64,000 bases of DNA, from the NCBI RefSeq assembly GCF_964355755.1, contig NC_092676.1, positions 29,711,871 to 29,775,870 on the forward strand, in the 5' to 3' direction. How positions within the stretch are numbered: position 1 is the stretch's first letter; every line of letters begins with the position of its first letter. A model generated the notes under the pieces. That model was given only the letters and a program-made list of their open reading frames with translations, did not search any database and was not told where the DNA came from. Below, one piece after another: positions 26,520 to 41,100 of the stretch. Source of the stretch: Antedon mediterranea (taxonomy: Eukaryota; Echinodermata; Crinoidea; Comatulida; Antedonidae). Position numbers and translations under genes: made by a program.

Positions 26520-29500
26520 AACCAATTAAACAAAAAACGCAACTCTATACAAATTTATGTTTGACAGTAAAACTTCTATCTGTATGTTATGATTATTATT
26601 ACTGTTATTTAAACCAGAAATGTAAATATGGTAAATTATATATTTTGCTGGTATTATACGTACGGAACTAATGCTTTCAAATAACATAATTAATACTGTC
26701 TACATAGTTTCTATTGCACACCACCGTATTTCAATTATTCTCGAAATATCTAGGCCTTGTGTACAGTATCTTGCAAATTCTGTAATATAGTGTGGCATAT
26801 ATATATATATCACATATATCATATTGTACAGTGGCCACATGTTATACGTATGGACACTGTTCTACATAATTTGCATATGTCACTACTGGACACGTGAAGT
26901 GAATTGGGTGGTATGGCGTGAGTAGTAGGCATAGTCTCGCCTAAAACAAAAAGTAGCTACACCCGAATCGTAATTAAACAAATTAACATCAGAAATTTGA
27001 CGCACGCGTACTTATATTAGAACGCGCGTCAATGTCGCGTTGTCTTTCCTGGTTTCACTGATAGAAAGTGACAGTCATAATTTTCCAAATATTATTTAAA
27101 ATCACTGTTTTTTTAGAATTTAAAAAATGTATGAAAGACTAGAATTTATTTGCATATACTGTATTGAATTATGTATAACTGCAATGGTTTATCTGTAGTC
27201 CATGGGAATATCCGTTTTAGCTGCGTCAACAAACATGGTTTCATTAAAAAAAACACAGGTTGCCCTTTTGATGAACAACAGCATGCTACTCCCTGAGGAG
27301 CCGTTTCAATTATTAACGTTTAATATAACTTGATTTTATTTCTCTAATTTATTCAATTTGGAAATTGTGAACACGAATAATTTATGTATGTAGACCCAAA
27401 TGCTCCCGGGCTTTAGACGCGTTGATTGTGATCTATTTGGCAGTCTAGTGCTCAATATAGATAAACGCATTTTGCGTAATGTTTCCACGGTGCGTTTGGA
27501 GCAAAACCCATCAACCTGACTGGATCACACACAAGTTCCATACCAGTAATCAGTGCTTTGTACAGTAAACCAACATTTCGGATTTAATATCTAAAACGTT
27601 CTTGAATTATGTTGAAGGGTGGATCACCCGTGAAATTCATTAAGAAATGTTTACGTGGATACAAAACGCGATTAAAGTATTAGGCGATGCTTTCTTCTAC
27701 TACAAAGTCCTTATATGGTGCTTGTTTGTGTAGAGCAGATCATAGAGTGCAGATGCGTACATTGATAATAAACGATATACCTTTAAGAGTTTAGTGGCAA
27801 TCGAAAATATTTTAAAATAATGACTAGTGAAGAAGTACTTATAATTGTATAATGTCGAAATGGAAACGCTTACACATGATGTGTAGTTACTGTAGGGTTT
27901 ATTGAGTCAATTTAATGACATTATTTGCCACTACTATGGTATCTGTAGTTACAAATCAAGATATTACAATTATCCACCATGAAAAGTACTGCAGTGCATG
28001 GTACGTCGGATGTTGATATAACAGACTTTATATGAAAATGTAAAACAGTCGTTACTGTAACTAAGTTTGGCAGTTAGTCTTTGAGTAGACACTTAAATAA
28101 CCAGGTGTATCACCACATTCATAGACAAACTACAGCGATCAACAAGCTATTTAACTTGAAGCCCACGTAAAAAACAGTTGCTTCTAATTATGATGAGCAT
28201 AGAGGGTACTAAAAACAGTTACTATATGCTAACTGGTATCCACTGTGGGTTGGTGGGTATGCACCACGTGACCCTGTTAAGATACTGACGAACAGACGGA
28301 TTTCATAATTGGAAATTATAATTCCATGTTGTAATGTCATTTGTAGCTCTACCCTTATAATTGATTCATCAGTGATACACAAGTCACACAGTTTACGCGC
28401 GCGTGCTAAACCCGTTCTATTATTATCAGTGTTTGAACGCGCAAAGTAAACATCTCTTGATAGTGACATTAACGATGCTTTAGCAAAGTGGCTATGATTG
28501 TTCAGAGAATTCAATACTTCAAGATGTTAAAGTTTCTTTTCACTTGTATTATGTAACTTTTAGCTTACAGGACAAACATAACATAATTGCTTTTGGTTTA
28601 ATCTATAGATTATACTTCAATGAATCATTCACTATATTAACATCAACATACGCATGAAATAACATATTATACTATAACTCATTTTGTATTTTAAAATTAA
28701 ACTAAACTTAATCGAGAGTTAGAAAAATGTCCATTATTCACGCAAGTAAGTGCAATTACAAACTGTACAATTGATGTTTAGTTTTATTCCATTTTTTAAT
28801 AGCAACATTACCTCTTTTGCTTTTTTAATTTATTTCTCTAATATATTTCTAAAATACAATCAAACAATAGAAGCCTTTTATGATTACAAATATATAGGTA
28901 TAACCTATGAGAGAAGGAGCATTAAAGGACTTTATCGAGCAATGTACCAGAGTGTACGTTAAGTGCCAAGTTTGAAGCCAGTATCACCGGCAGCTTATTT
29001 ATCGTTTTAGTATCTCTCTATAGAGACAACGGATGGATCAGAGAGAACCCTGACTGATAGACAAACATGAAATTGCAACAAACAAAAACAACGAATATTT
29101 AAACAAATTAACGATTTTTTAAAGGATTAAGTTGAACAACGCAAATTGCATTCGTTTAACTTCATATTCTAAATTTTTCCCTATCTACCATAGTCATATT
29201 ACATAGTACTGTTTCATAACGACCACATATAGCTACTGAATGACTAACACTATTTAGTTTTATGTTAAATTGTTTAAATTGCTTCTAATTAAATGGCAAT
29301 AACATTCGAAATGAAATACACACAAATATTAAGAATGTTGTTGACTTCAATGGCAAATACCCGGAAGGGTTTAAAGTACGAATTATAACTATTGTATACG
29401 ATTATTTCTAATTTTTGATAATTCTTGTAGCATAATCAAATTTTAATTTGTTTCTTATTACTCGTCATTGAAAGATAATCTGTATACGGTAATATACAAA

Positions 29501-30130
29501 GTACTTTAGAACGTAGTGGGCGCTACCCAGCAGTAAGGCTGCAACAACTTACTTCGTGATTTAAAATAGGATTATTTTATTTTATTAAATGAAATATCAG
29601 AATAGAATAGTAGAATTGTTTATACGTTTACTTACTTATTAATGTATTCATAAAAAACACGTAATGTGGGAAGATAAACAACGTTATGACAATACAATAA
29701 AAAGGTGTGAAACAAATTAAAATTTGATTATGCTACAAGAATTATCAAAAATGAGAAATGATCGTATACAAAAGTTATAAAAAAAATCGCTGATGTTATG
29801 CATTTTTTATTTGTTAAAGTCTTATTATAATAATGCCATAGGATGATATGTATTGTAAAATGTGTACTATGCCATGACTGTTTCATTATGATCATATTGT
29901 CAGTGCTTTTAGTGGGTTTGTATGTTTGACATTTATTGTTATTTAATGTTTCAGTTTTGTCATATTGATCATAAAATAACGAACGAGATAATGTAGCTCA
30001 TATCTAACAATCATTAAATTGTTATCACTGTGGCGAAAATTGATGCAGCTTTCAGCAATGTATCACTTTTTCCGTTATAACATATCGTTTATTTGATGAG
30101 GATAAATTGCGGGCACGTGACATCATAAAT
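26520..30130. other. Non-coding
   Basis: No gene seen. A TA microsatellite is near 26795. The open frame at 28514-28209 on the minus strand shows no family motif and no splice support. Confidence 0.4.
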
Positions 30131-30164
30131 GCTAACTTCGGTCACCCACTTGTATAAATCTTTG

Positions 30165-30350
30165 TGCGCGCAAGATTCGCGTACCATCGCGTCGCGTACC
30201 ATTGCGTAAGATTCGCGTACTATCGCGTAAGATTCGCTTACCATCGCGTAGAAGTCGCGTACCATCGCGTAAAATTCGTGTACCGTCGCATAAGATTCGC
30301 ATACTACGGTATCGCATAAGATTCGCGTAAGATTCGCTAACCATCGCGTA
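30165..30350 (+). repeat. GATTCGCGTACCATCGCGTAA repeat
   Basis: About nine degenerate copies of a roughly 20-bp unit GATTCGCGTACCATCGCGTA, CpG-rich. Minus-strand reading gives ILRDGTR repeats, an artefact of the unit. Confidence 0.85.
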
Positions 30351-30836
30351 AATATGTGTGCAATTTGACTTTACAGTGACCACCACTAATAAGTAATGGT
30401 GTCATTTGAAACAAGCTTAGATATTTCAAGGGTGTCAATGCAGTCATGTTTCTTAGAAATTGTCCAAAACTAAACGCATCAAAATGTCCAAAAGCCAAAC
30501 TATCAATCTGTCAAGAAGCGTAGATTTATTGATAAACACATAGAAATGCTTTTAAAACTAGTAGTTATTGCTGGTTTTAATCTTACATCTATTATTCATG
30601 CGTTTTAAAAAATGGCATGAAGTTTTTAAAAAGTAAATTTTATACGCATTTTTCTGTTTGGTGATTATAGTTTGAATCATATGGATGGTGTACTGGAAAT
30701 TATTTCTGGCTTCCAATCATCACAGGGGGATGGATTCACATCGCGGCATGCTTACAGCTAACAAACAAAGGGTACATTAATTAGTAGAAATTTCTGATGA
30801 TATCATATGCCATTATAACATAAGTTTATGAACTAA

Positions 30837-30950
30837 ACCTCTGCCTACACTTTCAAATTTTATGTGACAAAATATGTGATGTGCCCATATGGACATGGTG
30901 ATCATATCACTACCATATTTTGGTATAGTTTGGTAGTGTAGACAGAGCTT
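30837..30950. mobile_element. MITE family A, copy
   Basis: Termini CTCTGCCTACACTTTCAAAT and GTAGTGTAGACAGAGCTT, flanked by TAA on both sides (3-bp target duplication). Shortened interior. Confidence 0.8.
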
Positions 30951-31082
30951 AAAGATTGGTTCTACTAGAACGCAACACGAATGCGTTTACGCGCAACGCA
31001 AGAACTTCACCAATCATAAAGCTACGCGACAGCTTAAAAAACTATCGCTTGTGATTGGTCAAATAACTTGTGGGAGCTAAGC
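30949..31082. mobile_element. MITE family B, copy adjoining family A copy
   Basis: GCTTAAAGATTGGTTCTACT at the left, TTCACCAATCATAAAGC and CGCTTGTGATTGGTCAAAT inside, right terminus degraded (GGGAGCTAAGC). It shares its left border with the preceding family A element. Confidence 0.7.
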
Positions 31083-31949
31083 TTTCATAATTGAAACGTT
31101 TTAAAATCATCGAGTACTGTTATGTGAAAATATTCAGCAACAGCATGATGATGAATGTTGCTTTGATAAGTGGAAATATGTTGCTTTAGCCAGTTCATGG
31201 TGAAAGCTAGTCATTATGAAAATATTTTGATTTAAAACAATCTGTGCATTTTAACAAAAGCAATGATTATGCGAAGAAATATATACAATGCGAAAATATC
31301 TGATATCATCAGTAATGCAGCAGATATGTAATTGTTATATACAGACACAATGCATGTTATGCATCACAATTTAACAATGTTATTAGGCCGACTCATATCA
31401 TGTCGTACAATGTTGATACACTCATAATTATATATGTTTTAGTCATAGTCATAAGTATCTTTATGTTGTCAATTAAAAAGAATTAACAAAAATGTTTATT
31501 GAAAACTGGCATATCATATATATAACTAAAACAGTAAAAAAACACAGACAAATTGCACACAGATAAGCACAAAGCCAACTCTCTGATAAAAACTGGCTAA
31601 ATTATTAAAAATTACTTATAATAATTATTTAATATTGCACATTTATGATAACTAAAATAAGTTTATATATCAAGAGTATACATTGTAACTTAAAACATAA
31701 AAATGCACTCTCTTATAGGCCATCCCTATGGATGATGATAAATAATGACTTTAATTAAAATGAACTATTATATTATCAGGATGTAGGCCTAAACTTAGTG
31801 TTTAAAAAAGATAATAACAACATACGTCACAGCTATTGAGATTAGTTACTTTGGTTGGTATGGAACCAACTTACCCGTGAGTTTGTAAAAAGATTCATTG
31901 TCAATTGTCATAATGACAACAACAATAATATGTATTATCTTTTGTTTAG
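31083..31949. other. Presumed intron or upstream DNA of gene 1
   Basis: AT-rich, no exon found. It ends in the polypyrimidine tract and AG of gene 1 exon A. The missing signal-peptide exon lies somewhere upstream, possibly within or beyond the 31 kb to the left. Confidence 0.4.
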
Positions 31950-32108
31950 GTGGACTATTCACAGGAGGAAGTGATATAAGTGTTGAAGAAAGAGCTTTCA
32001 GATTTGCAATAAATGAAACATCAATGGGCAACACATTCTGGTTTGATCTTCAACCGGAGATTATGTATATAGACAATTTAGAAGATAGCTTTGAATGTGC
32101 ACAAAAAG
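31950..32108 (+). CDS. Gene 1 exon A: start of amino-terminal domain
   Basis: Acceptor TTTGTTTAG precedes 31950; donor GTAAGT starts at 32109. Entry and exit are both phase 1. It encodes [20 protein letters not shown] and continues to DSFECAQK, matching the conserved opening of kainate receptor amino-terminal domains (family form IGGIF..EE.AF.FA). N-E-T is a potential glycosylation site. The frame stays open upstream to an ATG at 31898, whose product would start with a hydrophobic stretch. The good acceptor and the family's usual intron just before GGIF argue for a separate upstream signal-peptide exon, which I could not locate. Confidence 0.88.
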
Positions 32109-35100
32109 GTAAGTGCAGCATGTATATGCTATGATTTCTACTAAAGAGTCTTTCACACCTGTTCTGACACGCTTCCGGTCTGGCGCCGGAAAATCAAATC
32201 GAACAATATTTCGTTTTCACGACTAGACGCTCTATGTGCCAATCGATATGCGCGTAGCCGCACGGCGAATAAGTTTGGTTTGGTGACATTGACATAACTA
32301 CGAACTTACTATACTGTGTTTGGAGAATGTATCACTACATTAGTGTAGATAGTTAACAACTTACTATACTGTGTTTGGATAATGTATCACTAGATAGTTA
32401 ACAACTTAAATATATTTCTCTTTTCTGGGTACCTAGTTCTGTATTTCGTATGGCCCTCAGGACGAATAACAATTAACTAGCTACAAGCTCTCGACCGGGT
32501 TATCATTTTTCCTCGAATATATTTAGTACAAATATCTTTGATGATCAGTAATTGCCAATAACGCAAGACAAATGTGAGATATCTGACATGTTAGCAGACA
32601 TTATTGAGATCAATCAACGGTACGGTACGCTACTGATCAATGAGTATTATTATAAGCAAATAAAAACTGATTCAAAATATCAATTAAGTAGTGACTTATT
32701 TGGACAAGATAATTAAATCAACCGACGAATGGAATTTGCCAATATAGCTAGTTTTAAGCCGATGTTACTGCGGTAAATCCCTTTTTACAGCGTACCGTAC
32801 GATTATACCGTAACGTAAAAGCCTATGATCACTATTTGCATTATTTATTTGGTCTTTTTAAAAATGTACATAAAAAAATGAATTGGGGAGTTCAGAGTCT
32901 AGATCACTGTGGCACAACTCGCTTGCGTCTACGTCCTTGCGTTGCGTACCAGTGGGAACCAAGCTTAAACACTCGGTAATGTCGTGTTTATATGTTCATA
33001 ATTTGACAGACATTATAGTACTGTATAGTTTTAAACTTATGACCGTTGTTACGTAATGTAGTATAGTATGTGATTTATTGTATTAATCTTGAGTTAGGCC
33101 TACTATTTATAAAACGTGTATTTTATAGTTTTTACATCGTGTTATCCGATACATCAGTGTATAGAATAATACAACATTTAAGGAAGCACTAATTATGACA
33201 AAATTGTCATCTTTTTCGACATACCTTTTTTTTGTCCAATCTTTTTCAAATTGCTTGAATCATTTGACATTATCGTGACAACATATATAAACATTAATGT
33301 GAGTTACGGAACATAAAACATTCACTTTTTAGTAAATTAAAATGTCACCTTGACACTCATTATTGTTATTCGCATACTTTAAAATGAGTTTCATCTTCAA
33401 AGCAATACAGATGATGAGTTTCATCTTTAAAGCAATACAGATGATCTTCATTCAAATAATGAATTAAAGAATCCTTTTAAATCATTTATCTCGTCACAAG
33501 CAAGAATCTGCATACATTATCGATTGATTACCATCAGTCGATGAAACTTACTTATTCTATTATAACTGAATAAAGAATATGGAAAGAAAACTGTGGCTTC
33601 TTCTCTGTCTACACTATCGAACTAGTTTGACAAAAAAAATGTGATGTGACCAAATATGGTAGTGATATGCTTAAAAATGGTAGTGATATGACATCATCGT
33701 GTCCATATATGGGCACGTGACATTTTTTTGTCTTACAAAGTTTGATAGACAGAGCTTCAGAACATCAAACGTACATCTTGTTTAACTTTATTTATTATTA
33801 TTTATACGCCCACCTATGTTGTAATTTATGTTCGTTCTTTTTAATGTAATAAACATGATTTTTTAAATACTTTGCATCATAACAACTTAACTTGGAAACA
33901 AAGGTATTATCACCTCATATCCACACTGTAACCATGTATTGTTATTTTAATCATGTATTATCATTTGACTTAAAATTGAAAAGTAAAAATTATGATTTGG
34001 AATAAAGTTAAGTGAAAACTTCAGCTAAGTAACTTAAAATGATTAAATTCATTAGAAACGTACAGCACTCAACAACAACAATATAATATTCTATTCGTTG
34101 TTACAGTAATCAACAATCACTGATTATGGTTTCATTAATTATTCATAAACTGATGCTAATTAAATAAAAGCACATCTGCTTAATATATTTTGTTTGTACT
34201 TGGTCCATAATATTTCCAATTAAAAAATAACGTTATTTCCATCTCTTGTTTCGAAAACTTTTTTTTCCAACAATCTATAAACTTTTAAGCAACATCAATA
34301 ATTACAGAGTGAAATTCAATGCATTATAGTCTAGATCGGTGTCAGAATGTTAAGGTCCGAGTCCCAAAGCGACAAGAAATTCATTAGTCGAATTTATATT
34401 ATCACTACGAACTCACGCAAAGCATACTAAGTAGACTTAAGCAAGTATGTATAGGCCTCTATACTGAATTAAGTAATTCACTTTGCACAGTCCGTAGCAA
34501 GATCAAATATGAGAATTTGATTTGATTTAGTAACAAACACAGTGACACACTGATCACACTGTCGGACAGACTTTATCAAATGTTGCCAAATGTGTGCATA
34601 TTATTTTTTCCTGAAGAAAATTATACATTATCATAACTTGATATGATAAGGTCCGACGCGATGGCAAAAAGTCCGACGCGATGGTGAAGGGTCTGACGCG
34701 ATGGTGAAAGGTTTGACGCGATGGCAAAAGGTTCGACGCGATGGCAGAAGGTTTGACGCGATGGCAAAAGGTTCGACGCGACAGCGAATACAACATTCGT
34801 AATATGGTGGGTATGATCATGTAGCTATGATATAATGTGTTTGCATAATCAATATAATATATTCATAGCAACTACTCAACATCATCCCTTAATCGTTACG
34901 TATCGGAAATCTTAATCTCTTGCATTTTATCGTCTCACTTGAGGTCTGAAGGTGCATGTCTGCCAATGCAACTACGGGGAGTCATTTACAGAGAGACAGT
35001 CACGTCGCTCGTTACACAAAATACAGAATAATTAGCTGTAAAATTGGAGACAGGTGGCTAAGAGATCAAATTAATGTCAAACATAAAAATGGTTACATAA

Positions 35101-38100
35101 CAGTATTTTATGAACCTGATTCTCTGTAATGTTCTCAACATTATGTGGTAGAAAGCACTGTCAAATAACAAACGAACGTAATGTTTATATATTTATATTT
35201 TATACATAGAGTAAAGATTACTCCATGCTTTTGTATCAAAATAATGTGCGTTCAGTCACTCGAATCTTTGCTGTAAATCCATATATATGGTATTATGTGT
35301 TCAGTATCATAGGCAGATTATGTAATACAGTGTCATACGTATCACATGTTATGGCTAGTGTTGCTTTGATGGTATATGACACTATATTACTGCATTGGAT
35401 AAATTTTAGATACAGCGACTGAAAATCAGCTAAAATATGAACAATTGATTAGAGTATTGCCCTTTTGTTCAAAAGTCTTTTGTGATTCAAAGTTTTTCGC
35501 AGAGATATTTACTGTTTTCTCGAAAACATTGTTGTCATTTATGTAAACATTTATTAAAAAAACCGGCATTCGACAGTGCCCGAAACATACCGAAATAAAC
35601 AATATAATCTTATCAATATAAAAAAATGAATTTAGTTTTAGCCTATAGTTCGTGGTAAGTTGCTATGGTAATCGTTGAGAGTAAGATTTGTTTTGCTAGC
35701 CTCGGGTTACGTCAACATGACGTAATGAATGAACGTTGTAATTGATGGACTCAGCCAAAAGCCATGCAATATCAATTCGCGTAAAATGAAATAAAATAAT
35801 GATACTTGATTTCAGGCGAATTAAGCAGAGTGGGTAAATTGATTTTTATATTGAGGGCGCTATTTTACAATTGCATTTTTAAAGGGGGGTTCCGGGTTTA
35901 AAATGAATAGTAAAAAATGTAAAATATATTTGTTTGTCTCTTGAACGGTAAAAGTTTCAATTTATATAAGCGCCCAGTGAAGCAGAACGAAGGCTGTGAA
36001 ATGAGGCCAGATTACAAGTGCAGCTACGGCAAAATCACACTGTGGTTACAGAATACGAAATTCGTGAAATGGTCAATCTTCCGACGACTCGTTATCATTA
36101 ACCATATCAATTACTTTTGTAAAATTATACTTATCTTATGTAATTTTAGTCGGTCTTCCCATTTATAAAATCAATTTTCTATGAAAATCCATCAAAACAG
36201 TGAAAAATTAGATAAGTTTGCACTTTACGTTTGCCGATTTTCGCACTGACTTAGGGAAAGCCTTCAAAATCAATGAAGCGTAACGTATACAATCCTGCAC
36301 CACCTGATGAGCGAGGAGAGCGAGATGACGATGGTGACTACTTCTTCGCATGCAGCTAAAGTAAAATGACGTCACCTTAAAGCGTGTCGTCACAGAGTCT
36401 CATGCATATGCAAAAGAATGTTTTCTCTCTGCTTCTTGATTGCGCGATGATGATTTTACAAATGTTTTCAATAATTCCGATATTGTTCCTGATAACAAAG
36501 AAGCAGATGAAATATAGTTTTTTATTTGACCCATTTGGCTTAGATGCCTAGCTAGGCCTAGGCTAGAAAGACTTTCTATGATACTAGTACTACCTCCTCA
36601 CTAGCGGCTTAACTAACGTAAAATACAGTTTAGAGTAGTACCCACTACTATCACTTATCAGGCCTCCATATCCTCATTCATCGTTCCGCGAGGCATCGTG
36701 CAGATGTACACTAACCCAGCATACTAGCTACACTTCCCACCCACCCCTAGCTCTAGCTAGGTATGCACGTGCGCTGCCACCTAGGCCTAGCCTATTTCGG
36801 GTCTCATGTCTTGCAGCATTTGAAAATACTGTACATACTAATATTAATAATACTCAGCTGTACATTATTATTATTTTGTATTCGCACTGGAAGTATCTAG
36901 GCGTTAAATTCAATATATTATTTATTATCCTCAGCAGTGAAAACAAATATATTTTGTTGTATATGCCATACTGATTTTAATTGTCAAAAACATGATCGTC
37001 AGTCGATGATGGGCTCGGGAGTTTCGATAAATCTCGCGTCGCGTGTGTGGGGTGGGTACGTGTGGTGGAAAACACTCTCAGCAAGTTTGCTTCATTAATA
37101 TGCATGAGACTCTGTGACGACACACTTTAACGTGACGTCATTTTACTTTAGCTGCATGCGAAGAAGTAGTCACCGATGACGATACACGTGCTCTCTCTGC
37201 CCATGCCTGGCATCGTCACGTGATAAGCAGATACAGTATACAATACCAAACTGGTCGGGTCGAGTATACCCCGTCTATATCACAACATGAACGATGTACA
37301 GTATTTGATTGAAGGTCGACTCAACCTACCGGAATGGTATAGATAATATAGCTCGAATGAGAGAGTTGGAATATTTGTAAACATAAGTACAGTATTGCTA
37401 ATTTTAACAAGTGTAGCCTATATAGTAAAAGGCCTGGTAGTATCAATTCGCATAGGGTCTACTACACTAGCTAGCTCAATTTTTAACTGGGCCGGATCGG
37501 CTAGGCTAGGCTAGCTAGGTCTCCTTCCTACTACCGGTCTACTTGCTTGATGCAGTATCCGCTTTTTTGGAGAGTAAACTAACTAGGCCTACTTATTAGA
37601 TGTGCGGACGGCGATCGGACCTTGTTTTGCCTCATTATTTACAGCCGATTTTTGTAGAACGTTTTAGGTTTAGGCCTAGATTGTTTAGGAGTTTGGTTGA
37701 TAGGATGGGTTTGGAATCCACTGAGTTTTGTTATTTATGGGCCAATCGTTTAGTAATAGGCTAGCTAGGCCCATGAATGATGGCCCCAATGCAATATTTT
37801 AACGTAGCCATCGTGGCATGGAATCCCTAGTCAGAATTGGCTCTCACCCCGGCATGAATAAAATGATTTAGGCTAGGCCTAGCCTACTAGTACGTGAAGC
37901 CGATATACGATCTGTACTATTAATTCGAGGTATAAAAATAGTATAATTTATGACTCCGTAATCTGTACTAAATTTTGTATTTCATTAAATGTCAAATAAA
38001 TATATGCTACTACTGTTATTATTACACTTTAGGCCTAGCTTAGCAAATCTACAAAAAAATGTATTTCACAATGATCGGGTGGTCATCGTTTGACAGAGGA

Positions 38101-41100
38101 GAGAGAACATAACGTACAAGCTTGACGTCGCGAGTTTGGAATCCACTGATGACGTGATTTTGTGAATATCTCATGAATATTAATGAGCTTCCCTAAGCTG
38201 CTGAAAAACAGACTTTCCATGAATTTACCCTAAAATGTATATGAAATTTAATTTTTTTAATTTCTCGTTATTACTTCTTCATTCTGACATGTCTATATTG
38301 TTATAATATTTTTTATTTAATAAATAAACGATATTTAAAAGCAATTTTAAACCCAGAATCCCCCTTTAAGAACAAATCCCCACTTTTTCCCATTTTAATA
38401 AGGTTCTTTGTTCCATACACATTGTATACAATGTACTGGGTTTTAACTTATTTGAAAAAAGGGGGTCGGAGTGTTCTTTGCCAAGTAGGCCTATATAATA
38501 AGCTTACCACTATAGTGTATTTCCTTACACGTTTAAATAAATAGCTACATCACTACGTTATTCTGAACATTTAACCCTATCCAAAACGACTATATTTTTT
38601 TCAAATGCTATATAATTATATTCAAATGTTTAATGAATGAGGTACTGGGAATTTAATAGATTTGACATTATAGACATGTATTGATATGCGCATAATTTTA
38701 TTGATTTTAGAAATACATTTTGCAAGATAATGATGTTACCTTGGATTAATTATACTTGTTGCCGCGTTGATAATTACAAAATTGCTCGATTATCCTAATA
38801 AAAGAACTGTAATTATAGATTTCTATCTCATTATTATAAACGTGAAAATAAGTATCACGTTTGGATGTAAATTATGATCATACTTAAGTTTGGTTGCCAC
38901 TGAATTGCTGCGCAAGGACGTAAGTGCAACGAAAGTAATTTGACCAGTCACGACACTGGATCACCCGAACTGACTTGTGATTGGTCAACTCCATTGCACG
39001 TTCGTCACTGAGTTGCGTGCTCTAATTTGACCAATCACGACGCAATGCCAAACCCCTCAAACTGGCTTGTGATTGGTCAACGCCGTTGTGCGTTCGCCAC
39101 TGCGTTGCGTCCTAGTGCTTAAACTGCTGAAAGAAGAAGGGAGACAATTTTCAATTGGTCATCACCATGAATCATGATGCAATTTGCGAATCGAGTCATC
39201 GAACATGAGTAAAGGTAACATTAATGTCATTATCTGCTGGAAGGCTCTAGTTATTTGAGAATGAAAGTCAACTAAGCTCATTGAACCTAATAACCTTTGT
39301 TTAATTAGCCATTACGACATCAAGAACCAACAAGCATTCCTGATTGGCTACCATTATTGTGTATTTCATTTCTCTTGGTATTTGCCATTAATTTCCCACG
39401 TGGCGTATTTGTGTTAGGTACTTAAAATTGTCCATTTAAACATAGACGGAAGTGATATTCCTCTCGTGATGATAGTAGGCCTAAGTAAATAATAAATACT
39501 TTTCAGTTACTTGCTTCTAACCACGCTTAACAGTAGCACTGAGTTTTCTTTTTTCAATAAATCGAAGAAAAGTACAAATACAAAGTATAGCACTTCCTAC
39601 TATGACGTTTTGCAAACCTTTAGTCTACTTGAAAAATGAAATTTCTTAATTATTTCTTCACACTTTATTTAATTTGTTAAAACCATTTCGATTTTTTTTT
39701 TATGATTCGTGTGAATCTTTATTCAGATGTGTTTTATTTATTTTACAGTACTTGTCTCTCCTAAGGGAGGTGAATAAATTTGAATTTGATTTTAATTAAA
39801 CTTTACTTAACAGTGTTCTTACGACTATAGGCCTAAATAACAGATTAACTCGAAAGAAACCATAGATTAGACAGATATTTATGAAGGTACTAGTTGCAAG
39901 ACTAGACTATAAAAAATAAACAATGTTGTTTGCTGATGCAGCAGCAATAGTGATAGTAAGTTAAAGAGAACAAAAAGTGTTTTAAAGATGTTAAATGTTA
40001 CTGTTTTATACTTTTACACTTTTTTCCATATTTTAGTCTGTTTATGTATCTTTTAATCGGATTTGCTGATAACCGACATTTCTTTGTTTTTGACGAAGAC
40101 AAATATATTTCTTGTATCTTGTATCTTAGAAAACAAACTAACTAATCAAACTTGTGTAATAGTTGGTGATGATGAAGTAGTATGACATGACGTTGTCAGC
40201 GGGTTGCAACTTTACTCGACGTCTCATAATTAAAACATGTCTTCTAATTTTGTATTTAGTCTGATTTATTTTTGTTGAAAGACAACAAAAACAAACGTAG
40301 CGCACGAGAACGGTTCGTCTTTCAGTCTCTTACAATCTAAATTGACTCCTAAGTGTTTGTACAACTGTACTGAGTCGCTAGAATGTTTTCCAATTTAGAA
40401 CTGTCATTATTATATTTCAAAGCACAACATTCAGTTATTAAGTTCATTCTTATTGGCACGTGGCCTAGCACATGTCATTAAATTTCCAAATTAGATTTGT
40501 AATAATATTTAGATATGACATAATGGTATTTCTATTGGTATTTTGTTTTTATAACATTTATGTCGTAACCACCGATTTTGAATTTCAATTTTCCGCCTTT
40601 TTTTTTTCAATTTCTAAATTAATTTAACGATACATGTAAGCTATCTTCCGATAATAATAAATGCGTTCTGCAATTCTTTATCCTAAAACTGTCGTAATTT
40701 TAAGTACAACAATGATATAAATCTTAGTTGGCGCCGGTCTATGTCGTCGGAAACGAAATGACCAACAACTACCCACACAAATGGAAACGAGATCTAATTA
40801 GACATAAAAAACGAATAGCCTATGGAAGTAATAAATAGTTTTATTTTAATACAACCGTATAGCACTCTACCTTCTGGAGAGGGCACATAACTTAACGTGA
40901 GCGCGTGCACACATTCTGATGACGTACCATTTTAATACAACCGTAATAGCAATATACTTTCTGGAGAGGGCACATAACTTAACGCGGGCGCATGCACAAA
41001 TTATGACGACGTACCATACTTTTGTGTACGCGTTCGTAAATTTGAAAACACTTGTCAACAGTGAATTTAGTAAACAAAATATTAATTTAGAAATAATAAA

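Noticed and set aside
28209-28514. 101-residue minus-strand protein
   Set aside because: No recognisable motif, no splice or promoter context, ordinary chance length for one frame in 64 kb.
30132-30386. ILRDGTR repeat protein on the minus strand
   Set aside because: By-product of the 20-bp CpG-rich repeat; no other support.
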